Shown here piece by piece: positions 9,339 through 17,193 of a DNA stretch of 64,000 nt. Source of the stretch: Brettanomyces bruxellensis (lineage: Eukaryota > Ascomycota > Pichiomycetes > Pichiales > Pichiaceae). Made by a program: the position numbers and the translations under genes. Location of the stretch: NCBI RefSeq assembly GCF_011074885.1, contig NC_054684.1:310001-374000 (forward strand), written 5' to 3'. The notes under the pieces were generated by a model. The model saw only the letters and a list, made by a program, of their open reading frames with translations. It was not told the origin of the DNA and did no database searches. Positions within the stretch are counted from its first letter, which is position 1. Each line of letters begins with the position of its first letter.

Positions 9339-11300
9339 TTATATCTGATACATATAAATGATCTTATTTTTCAGCTTAAGGCCAATTTTTGGGTCCTTAT
9401 ATGAACCGAACCACTCTATATCTAGATCTGTGAATTTGATATCCTCAAAAACACCCATGTATCGATTTAGAACGGAAACAAATGATATATGTTTCTCACA
9501 TACAACACTCTTTTCAACTAAATTATCCTCTTTTTCTAACGAATTCGATTGATATAACTGCACTAATTTTGTAACCGGAACTTTTGAAAATCGCACTGAA
9601 TAATTTCCTTTACTCCATAACAACTGTAACAAAACTAATTTCAAATCCGGAACTTTAAGCGGAACGTTCTCATTTGTCATTATTTTAGAATTCAACACCT
9701 CACCCAATGGCTTTACGTCGGTTGACTTAAAACTCCATATATCTATGCACAACGTGTCGAAATCAAGCGCAGCAATTTTTAATAGATTATCCGATAACTT
9801 TAGCTTTGCATACCCACCAAGATCATGAGAAGATGTCCCAATCTTCTTTTGATCCGGAGGTTCTTTATGCAATTTTTTATAAATAGGGGTTTGCAGAAGA
9901 ATTTTATTCCAAGATGCACACTTGTTACCTTTTTCACAGAAAAAACCCGCATATCCAATACTAATATCCTTTTCAAATATGAAACAAACAAATATCATAT
10001 CCTTGTCCTTGACAATCTGCAACTGATTGGGAAAACCAACCGTAAGAATATTCCACGTCAAATCAGTCAAATCTAGAATACATTTTCGCTGATTTTCATT
10101 TAATAGCAACAGTGACGAGTCTATTTCGATGCCGTTTAGTACATCTAATACTAACATAATGATAGCGCCGTTAATTTTGCTTGTGCGATCTGTTAGAAGA
10201 TAATTCAAAACTTCAAGAGCACCCTGTTTCGAAATAAATGACGTTTCTAATGATGCTAGACAGTAGCAGACTATCGCACTAAATAGAACTGCATCCTCTG
10301 TAAAAAAATCATTTATGCACATATTGCAAATCTCTGTAAGTTCCACTTTCTTATCCTTTTCTGCCAAATTTCGTATATTTATCAGTGCTCCAACGAGCTC
10401 TAAGCACTGCTCTTCGTATTGGTCCATCTGTGGAATAAATATCAGATCCAGAATCTTTAAAGCAATGTAACAATTCCTTGATGATGAAGAAAATAAAAGT
10501 TCAAAAACATCGTCTAAGTACTCCTTATTCGGAGTCATTAACCCACAAGCAACATACTGTGACAAGATTATAATGCTTTGAAAAAAGAAATCATCTGCAA
10601 CATTATTAACATCCTTAAGCTTTCTCCTCCAAAAATTAAACACTTTATTGCTTAATTGAGGCAAAGTGCATGCAACCTGGTAAACTAGATTTGCAAGCGC
10701 ATCAAATGCTTTATTCGAAATATCGTAATGATAATAATGAATAAAAAAGCAAAGATCCTTTTGTGCTTTTATAATTTCAAGTTCATTAGTCCTTCTTAAA
10801 TTGCGATTTCCTAATGTATCAAATGTGGATCGAAGAATTTCAAATTCGGCTGAAAATACGTCCTCAAAATTAGGTCGAACACGATAAACAACAGTCTGAG
10901 TGGGCATTCCAAAAATAATAGAAATCCACCCACCTTCAAAAAAAACCTTTTTAACAGATTCTATAAGCCTAGATCCCTTCTCAATATCAGTCACATCAAA
11001 AAGCATCCATGGAATTTTAAGAAGCCAATTATTCAGCACCAGTGGACGATCTAAATGATTGTTAAAGACATCTGACGCATTATAAAGAGTAATTAAATTA
11101 TTTGAGGATGAATCAAGAAAGTCTTTCTGCATAATCGTCATTAGATCCAAATCAACACCCAGCTGCTTACCATTGGTATCTTTAACAATAATAATATTTT
11201 GGTTCAACAAGGCTTCTACTTTGGTAACAGGTTTCATGTAACCACAGCTTAGTCTGCCCTTTAAGGAATAAGATCTGTTGTGCAATTTGAAAATTGTCAT
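9339..11300 (-). CDS. C-terminal ORF of a probable broken beta-propeller/alpha-solenoid protein
   Basis: This 653-residue ORF starts with an ATG that overlaps the stop of the upstream ORF by four bases (ATGA). The first 60 residues continue the propeller-like beta pattern of the upstream ORF (MTIFKLHNRS, then a strand-rich stretch). Residues of about 150 to 450 are helix-rich, like an alpha-solenoid. A second beta-rich part follows (LLKIAALDFDTLCIDIWSF). The architecture resembles large scaffold proteins such as the WDR7/rabconnectin-3 beta type, but I do not recognise the family with confidence. A eukaryotic mRNA would rarely translate a second 653-codon frame, so this is probably the second half of one gene. 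See the finding on the frameshift. Confidence 0.6.
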   Translation of the reverse strand: MTIFKLHNRSYSLKGRLSCGYMKPVTKVEALLNQNIIIVKDTNGKQLGVDLDLMTIMQKDFLDSSSNNLITLYNASDVFNNHLDRPLVLNNWLLKIPWMLFDVTDIEKGSRLIESVKKVFFEGGWISIIFGMPTQTVVYRVRPNFEDVFSAEFEILRSTFDTLGNRNLRRTNELEIIKAQKDLCFFIHYYHYDISNKAFDALANLVYQVACTLPQLSNKVFNFWRRKLKDVNNVADDFFFQSIIILSQYVACGLMTPNKEYLDDVFELLFSSSSRNCYIALKILDLIFIPQMDQYEEQCLELVGALINIRNLAEKDKKVELTEICNMCINDFFTEDAVLFSAIVCYCLASLETSFISKQGALEVLNYLLTDRTSKINGAIIMLVLDVLNGIEIDSSLLLLNENQRKCILDLTDLTWNILTVGFPNQLQIVKDKDMIFVCFIFEKDISIGYAGFFCEKGNKCASWNKILLQTPIYKKLHKEPPDQKKIGTSSHDLGGYAKLKLSDNLLKIAALDFDTLCIDIWSFKSTDVKPLGEVLNSKIMTNENVPLKVPDLKLVLLQLLWSKGNYSVRFSKVPVTKLVQLYQSNSLEKEDNLVEKSVVCEKHISFVSVLNRYMGVFEDIKFTDLDIEWFGSYKDPKIGLKLKNKIIYMYQI

Positions 11301-12706
11301 CCTCCATCTACATCAACTAGAAGTAAACATAAATAATTCTGCTTTTGAAGCTTTTGAAGCATTGATGTAGCATTAATTGCTAGCAACAGTGGACGAGTGA
11401 ATATCCCAAGTATCGATAATGCGACACCATCAGTAGACCGAACACATAACTCATGATTACCATCAACTAATAAAATAGCACCTTCGAGAACAACATCATC
11501 ATAGAATGAAAACAAGGAGGAACAATCTTTATCCAAAATTGTGAATTTGGCTCCTGAGATTAAAACATCGGATTGCAAATATTTGATAGCGATATCAGTT
11601 GCATTATCCATTAAATTTCTTGAAGTGAATAGCCCGAATAATCTATCTCCAATACCAAACACGCCAACCGCAGTTCCCTTGTCAATTATAACGACACTTC
11701 CATTATTGACATACATAATTTGGCAGTTTGACATCAATATGGCGAATTGAAACGTGCTTGAGCCCGTAGAAATATTTTCAAAAGTTGATGGTGTAGGTGA
11801 GGATACAATTTCATCCAAGTCAGGAAAAGAGCCAGCAACTTTGTACACAGACCAGCCTACTTCTTGGCAGATTAACAAATAGCCCGGCATAAGTTCCTTA
11901 ATAAAATAAATTTTCCCGTAAGACTTGATACCAATTTTCACTTCATTGCAATCAGTATCAGCAGTATTCTCAAATTCACCGTTACAATCTAGTTTGCACA
12001 AAGAAAAGTCACCCTTTTCACTCACAACTACAAGGCGATTAGGATCTAATTTAATAAATCCCTGAGCCCAAAAATTTAAATGCTGTATTTTTGATCTATG
12101 CATACGCGTCGCATTGGAGCTAATTCTCACAAGGGTGATATAACAACAGTCACCATAAAGAAGAACGTCTGATCCAGAGCACACAAACTTTTCAAAGGTG
12201 ATTTTCAAATCAATCGAGGACATCATTTTTCCTGTTTTCACGTTTACTATATATATGACTCTGTTATCAAATAGACACACAATTAATGCGGGCATGGTCT
12301 TGTTAAGATGCAGAACTTCTATCTGACTGATACGCTGATCTCGACGTGCATCATTCCGTAGCTTAACAATCATATAAAGACAAAGACCAAGCTTTTCTGA
12401 GAATTTGTAAAATTGTAACTTATCTCCGTTCGCTATAACAATTACTTCTTTACCATTCTCAACCAATCCAACAATTGTAATTCGGTACCCTATACTTTCT
12501 TGTACAGGACAACACAAAGTCCCTATTTCAGAATCATTATTGTCTCCTATGTGAATTGGTAACCCAAACTTCATTTTCAAAGTGTCATTAGATGTATCTT
12601 GAGTATATCTGGTGTTATTACTTAATCGTCTCTCCGTATGCTCGAATACACTGCGAACATGTTCATTGGAGCTGCAAGCGTAAGTCAATGCTTTGCATAA
12701 TAACAT
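11297..12706 (-). CDS. N-terminal ORF of a probable broken beta-propeller protein
   Basis: The 469-residue frame starts at an ATG at 12706; three bases upstream only TTG is available. It shows repeated beta-strand blocks typical of divergent WD40 propellers, for example VIVIANGDKLQFYKF, LIVCLFDNRVIYIVNV and RLVVVSEKGDFSLCKL. It has no signal peptide and no membrane segment. It ends in LLLVDVDGG immediately where the next ORF begins with MTIFKL. Joined, the two would form one ordinary propeller strand pair, of about 1122 residues in all. The function is unknown. Base composition matches its partner. Confidence 0.6.
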   Translation of the reverse strand: MLLCKALTYACSSNEHVRSVFEHTERRLSNNTRYTQDTSNDTLKMKFGLPIHIGDNNDSEIGTLCCPVQESIGYRITIVGLVENGKEVIVIANGDKLQFYKFSEKLGLCLYMIVKLRNDARRDQRISQIEVLHLNKTMPALIVCLFDNRVIYIVNVKTGKMMSSIDLKITFEKFVCSGSDVLLYGDCCYITLVRISSNATRMHRSKIQHLNFWAQGFIKLDPNRLVVVSEKGDFSLCKLDCNGEFENTADTDCNEVKIGIKSYGKIYFIKELMPGYLLICQEVGWSVYKVAGSFPDLDEIVSSPTPSTFENISTGSSTFQFAILMSNCQIMYVNNGSVVIIDKGTAVGVFGIGDRLFGLFTSRNLMDNATDIAIKYLQSDVLISGAKFTILDKDCSSLFSFYDDVVLEGAILLVDGNHELCVRSTDGVALSILGIFTRPLLLAINATSMLQKLQKQNYLCLLLVDVDGG

Positions 12707-13199
12707 CAAACACTTCCCCTTATTCTTGGATCTTTTAAAATGTGTAGTTCACTAGCATATAAATTCAGTTTCTTTGAGATATAATGGTTAGGCTTGTCCC
12801 CAAAACAAATCCAAATTATATCTCTATAAAAAATTAGAGAGTTCACAATTGCCGATTATCTATGTGCGATTGACCCTTTTCCCAAAAAATATATATTGTG
12901 TGGCTGATGCGATAACGCACTGCCAGCTAAAAAAAAAGCCGGCTGTGCTATATATTAAATATTTTATCTGACATTTCATTTTGACTATCTAACATATATG
13001 ACACTGATATTAGAGTCAAGACGGATGCTACAGATTAATAAAGATATTTTGAAATGAACTCTAGGGGAAATATAATATTAATGTGATATAATGCACAGGA
13101 ATCAACAATTAGCGATATTTAAATAGAAAAGATTTTCGAATGTCACAACAGCAAGAGAACCTGGAAGCTGTAAGAACATAAGCTAAGGCAATTTGTGGA
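12707..13199. other. Spacer between the propeller gene start and the YBL028C-like 3' end
   Basis: This 493-bp AT-rich spacer presumably contains the promoter of the minus-strand propeller gene. I see no gene, RNA or repeat in it. Confidence 0.5.
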
Positions 13200-13493
13200 C
13201 TAGAACTTCAGCGTCTTACGATGCTTCTTTAAGGCTTTCCGACGCTTGCTTTGTGCACTTCTTGTTTTTCTCCATCCGGAAGTCGATATCTTCGACTTTA
13301 AGTCCGCAACTGTATCTGTATCCATTCCTCCATCGTGCTCTTTCTCCTTTTTCTGCTTTTCAAGGTTTTCTATGCCCTTTTCCGCTATTCTTTTGATTCT
13401 TTCCTTCTCAGTTCTTGAATAGTCTGAACCTTTAGCAGCAACTTTAGCGGCTTTAGCTCTTAACTTAGGTTTAGATCTTGCAGAATATCCCAT
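13200..13493 (-). CDS. YBL028C-like small nucleolar ribosome-biogenesis protein (UPF0642/DUF2423)
   Basis: This 97-residue, very basic protein aligns along its length with yeast YBL028C. The most telling block is KISTSGWRKTRS near the C-terminus, against KISTSGWRDGRH in yeast, followed by a lysine- and arginine-rich tail. The N-terminus MGYSARSKPKLRAKAAK matches the conserved start of the family. The family is nucleolar and linked to large-subunit biogenesis, but its exact role is not settled. The gene is divergent from RPL19 and shares a 479-bp promoter with it. An RRPE-like GAAAATTTTC lies 98 bp upstream of its start. Confidence 0.85.
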   Translation of the reverse strand: MGYSARSKPKLRAKAAKVAAKGSDYSRTEKERIKRIAEKGIENLEKQKKEKEHDGGMDTDTVADLKSKISTSGWRKTRSAQSKRRKALKKHRKTLKF

Positions 13494-13590
13494 TGTGCCA
13501 GTTTTTCAAGATTGATAGAACGAATAATTATGCATAGGAACCTGCTTCTAAGAAGTAAGTTTGTAGACAGATAAACAGGTTGATACGTGC

Positions 13591-13600
13591 GAAAATTTTC
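13591..13600. promoter_or_regulatory. RRPE-like element (GAAAATTTTC)
   Basis: A perfect palindrome matching the ribosomal RNA processing element core, 98 bp upstream of the YBL028C-like start. RRPE sites drive ribosome-biogenesis genes through Stb3 in Saccharomyces. Confidence 0.55.
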
Positions 13601-13668
13601 GTGTGCGTGCTAACAATATTTCTTCATTTTACAAATATTTTATCATCCTTGCACTTTATTACAATACA

Positions 13669-13678
13669 ATCACGTGAT
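13669..13678. promoter_or_regulatory. Cbf1-type E-box ATCACGTGAT upstream of RPL19
   Basis: A 10-bp palindrome with CACGTG core, about 295 bp upstream of the RPL19 initiation site. The identical 10-mer occurs upstream of RPP2. In Candida albicans, Cbf1 and Tbf1 control ribosomal protein genes. Confidence 0.65.
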
Positions 13679-13683
13679 ATAAA

Positions 13684-13689
13684 TTAGGG
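13684..13689 (+). promoter_or_regulatory. Tbf1-like TTAGGG core upstream of RPL19
   Basis: TTAGGG follows the Cbf1-type site after five bases. It matches the core of the Tbf1 recognition sequence known from other yeasts. Confidence 0.5.
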
Positions 13690-13972
13690 CAACATAATTT
13701 GTATACAATTAAAAGCACTTTTACACCGCGGTATAAAAAAAAATGAAAATTATATTGCGAACCTACCTTACCGATTGGTCGATCTACTGAGGTATGTACT
13801 TCAATTTTTTGGCTCACCAAAAATTTTTTTTAATTTCAATTTTTTTGTCTTTTGATGCGGCCTGCTGAAAGATTGAATTTTCGCAATCACTGCAACATAT
13901 CATCAGCTTCACGATTATACACTGTAAATTATATTAGCTATCAACGTTTTAGTATCATTTGAGCAACAAAAA

Positions 13973-15009
13973 ATGTATGTAATATACTGTTGAAGTGAGA
14001 AATGAATGTGTTGAGGATAACCATGTTGACAAATCAAATGAATTTGGATGAGAAACAGGAACCAAGACAGAAAGACGGACAAAGACTATAACAAAGCAGG
14101 ACAGGCCGTACAGAGTACAGCTCAAGAGAGAACAAATATAATATCATGCATTCATGTTGCTTTAAAACAGACTTGAACCACGACCTTGGAGTGAGAGGGG
14201 AAACATGTCTAGTTTGGTCGTACATTTTTTTTCTTTTTCGATATTGAGGGCAAACGCTTAAGCAGGTACACGCTAATCCTTTATACAACTTTGCCCATAC
14301 AAGGGAAGCTTGAAACAACTTTTCTATACTTGTTCGTCATGGAACTTTAATTTTCAACCATTCGGAAAGCATTCACCATTTCTAATATACTCCTTTCACG
14401 AGTGATTTATTTTTAGCGAGAAATACTAACATTCAAACCATTTATTATCATAGGGCTAACTTACGTGCACAGAAGAGATTGGCCGCATCCGTTTTGGGAT
14501 GTGGTGAGAGAAAGATTTGGCTCGATCCTAATGAAACTTCAGAGATTGCTCAGGCTAACTCCAGATATGCCGTCAAGAAGTTGTACAAGAATGGTACTAT
14601 TGTGAAGAAGCCAGTTGTTATGCACTCTAGAGCCAGTGCTAGAGCTTACACTTTGGCTAAGAGAGGTGGTAGACACATGGGTTACGGTAAGAGAAAGGGT
14701 ACCGCTAACGCCAGAATGCCATCCGAGGTTTTATGGATGAGAAGATTGAGAGTGTTGAGAAGACAGTTGGCTAAGTACAGAGCTAATGGCAAGATCGACA
14801 GACACTTGTACCACTCTTTGTACAAGTCTTCTAAGGGTAACATTTTCAAGCACAAGAGAGCCCTTATCGAGCATGTCATCCAAGCTAAGGCTGAGGCTGC
14901 TAGAACTGCTGCTCTTCGTACAGAGGCCGAGGCCAGAAGACTTAGAAACAAGGCTGCTAGAACCAGAAGACAGGACAGATTGGATGAAAAGAAGGCTGTG
15001 AAGGCTTAA
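13973..15009 (+). CDS. RPL19: 60S ribosomal protein L19 (eL19), spliced
   Basis: eL19 is a large-subunit ribosomal protein that forms an intersubunit bridge. Exon 1 is just AT at 13973-13974 and exon 2 is 14454-15009, so the intron splits the start codon as AT|G. The joined product is 185 residues and begins [16 protein letters not shown], matching yeast L19. The core is strongly conserved, for example [25 protein letters not shown] and [14 protein letters not shown], with a long basic helix at the C-terminus. Codon choice is the narrow set (TTG, AGA, GGT, AAG) of highly expressed genes. The same split-ATG position is known for RPL19A and RPL19B in Saccharomyces. Confidence 0.97.
13975..14453 (+). 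other. RPL19 intron (479 nt)
   Basis: The donor is GTATGT (13975-13980), the branch site is TACTAAC (14424-14430) and the acceptor is TAG (14451-14453). All three match the yeast consensus. I looked for box C/D snoRNA motifs in the intron and saw no convincing pair. Confidence 0.95.
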
Positions 15010-15540
15010 ATGTGGTGAATATACGGGATATGTATTTCTTTGAAGATAGGATGGCGGAGTCCCGCTTAAAGGGAAGTTAGACAATGTTTAACGATCAATT
15101 CTACCTATACATGCACTTTGTTCTACTATTTTGTCTTTATATCTCTTTTTCTTTTATGCTTCCGCTTTCTTAATTCCTTTTAATGCTACTTCCTCAATCG
15201 GAGTTACAAACTTTTAATATTAACATTTCAAAAGCTGTACCTGTAAATTTCAATGTTGGAAATTTTTTTTTTTCGTCCCCCCTTTCGTAATTTTACTTTA
15301 CGGGAAACTATTCGCCTCACAAACGTCCCTAAACGGATGCAGTTCTGGCTCATTGATTAAGTGCCGTCATAACTCGGAAAAAAATTTAGGGCTCAGAGGC
15401 TGTACAATGAAAATATATTAAAACTATTGTCCATGTACTTTGAACTATTGTAAACACGGCGTCCTTTCGATGACATATGGACTCATAAAAATAAAATTGC
15501 CAACACTTGAGCAATTCAATCACCGCTGGTTTATCGTTTC

Positions 15541-15612
15541 ATTTCATTTCATTTCATATCACTTCACCTTATTTTATTTTTTATTTATTTATTTATTTAT
15601 TTTGTTTATTTT
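15541..15612. repeat. Simple repeats (ATTTC)n and (TTTA)n
   Basis: ATTTC is repeated three times in 15541-15555, with imperfect copies on both sides. From about 15570 to 15612 the sequence is an imperfect TTTA tract. Confidence 0.8.
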
Positions 15613-16533
15613 ATTTTGTCTACTTTGCTTCCATTTACATTGCTGGCTAGCTACAAATAATGTTACGTATCTCATAATTACTGCTATGACCAGGCGTCGC
15701 GTCCATTGACTTATGTGAAATATGAACATTAAATTATTTTTAGTCAAAAAATCCGGAAAAAAAATAATTTTTGTTTGTTGAAAACGTTGCGTTCGGTACG
15801 ATGATAGATTTCTTGGTAGGTGGGGAAGTGAAAAAAAGTAACAAGAAGAGGGGGGATAGAGCAGGTCCGTTGAACCCGACGTTACCGAATTGGGTTTCGG
15901 AAAAAAGTAGCCTGACTAGTACATTATATGTAATAACTATACAAAATAAAAAAACAGTAACCATTCAAACAAATAACAAGGTAAATATAATAAGCAAAGT
16001 GCTAATAATAAAAAAAAGTGAGAAATACCCAAAGTTAAAAAAAAGACCTCGAGGTTAGGTGATACGAGCCGAAAAATTGGGAGAGGAAAAATAACTAGAA
16101 TGGAAACTAATACAATACGTTTGAATAGCAGGTGTTGTTATCGGACCCTCCTAATGCACCTCAACTGCTTATTCATTTTATTTACAACTTTTTTATTATT
16201 ATAATTATTCAACCGGCTTATTCATTGACAACTATTTCGGGATACCAACTAATAATTAACTTTCTAATGTTTTCAATCACTTTTCAGGTGAATGAAAAAG
16301 TTCATGGAGACAATAAATTGGCAACGGTAGCACATATCCAAATATAGATAGTATAATGCAAACCATTTGGAAATAGACGAGGTATAGCCTTAATTGATCA
16401 CTCTTTCAGAATTTCTATTGAATTGCTTTTCACGCCTCACACCCAACTTAGGCGTATGGTAAAAAAAATAAAAAGCCTCAGTATGGGTTAAAATTTTTTT
16501 TTGTATTATCTCTCCAATGAGTGTTCACCGTGG

Positions 16534-16546
16534 TTTATATATATGG
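16534..16546 (+). promoter_or_regulatory. Probable TATA box of TEC1
   Basis: TTTATATATATGG lies about 650 bp upstream of the TEC1 ATG, just before a long ATG-free, pyrimidine-rich stretch. This arrangement would give an unusually long leader. Confidence 0.4.
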
Positions 16547-17193
16547 GACGTGCTTGGATTCCTGCTTTGTTCATCATCACCACCTTCATTACTATTTTCT
16601 CTGTTATTAAACTCTCATACCCACTCTGAGGACCTTAAATACCCAGGCATTTACATTCTGATTCGCAACGTGTCTGCTTGCGTCTAACGCAATTCCTTAA
16701 CTGGCGGATTATTCTATTCAATCATATAGCGTGGGTTTTAAAGAGGATCCGCACATCAAGCAGTGCCAAATATACCTCTTTCATTTCTATCACATCCCAT
16801 CAATTGCATATTTCTGCTTCTTTTGACAACATCATTGACTATATTTCCTCACATTTTGCGTGTGCTGTGCCTTTATTTTCTGCATACTTCTCTTATTAAC
16901 TACTTCAATTTGCATCAAGACACACTCATTTATCTGGATTGATCATCCATTCATTTCGATCGTCTAACTCTCTTCGTTCCTTATTTTAGACAATTTGCAT
17001 TATTTCTTTTAATTCTTATACCTTTTATTACCATATTGATATTCAATTTTTACTCTACTTTGCTTTACTTTTCCTTTTACTTTTTTCCCTTTATTCTTTC
17101 ACAGCATATCTTAATTGAGACAGTTAAGATAATATCTTAGAGACAGCAAAACATACACACACAAAAAAAAATACAAACTGGCAGCCAAACACA

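Larger units (their letters stand above)
13494..13972. promoter_or_regulatory. Divergent promoter shared by the YBL028C-like gene and RPL19
   Basis: The region holds an RRPE-like palindrome on the biogenesis-gene side (13591-13600). On the RPL19 side it holds an ATCACGTGAT Cbf1-type site (13669-13678) and a TTAGGG Tbf1-like core (13684-13689). Each is listed separately. No other gene is visible. Confidence 0.7.
15010..17193. promoter_or_regulatory. Long RPL19-TEC1 intergenic region
   Basis: This 2.18-kb region holds the RPL19 3' flank, two simple repeats (15541-15612) and the TEC1 control region. No gene is supported: open frames such as 15771-16058 begin only at TTG and have no recognisable product. 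A TATA box (TTTATATATATGG) sits near 16534. From 16546 to 17193 the plus strand has no ATG at all and is pyrimidine-rich, as expected of a long untranslated leader. Long upstream regions are common for filamentation regulators in other yeasts. Confidence 0.6.

Noticed and set aside
13975..14453. Intronic snoRNA in RPL19 (and in the YRA1 intron)
   Set aside because: I searched by eye for box C/D motif pairs and found none that were convincing.
15771..16058. 95-codon frame in the RPL19-TEC1 intergenic region
   Set aside because: It starts only at TTG, is Lys/Asn-rich like random AT-rich DNA and matches no family I know.
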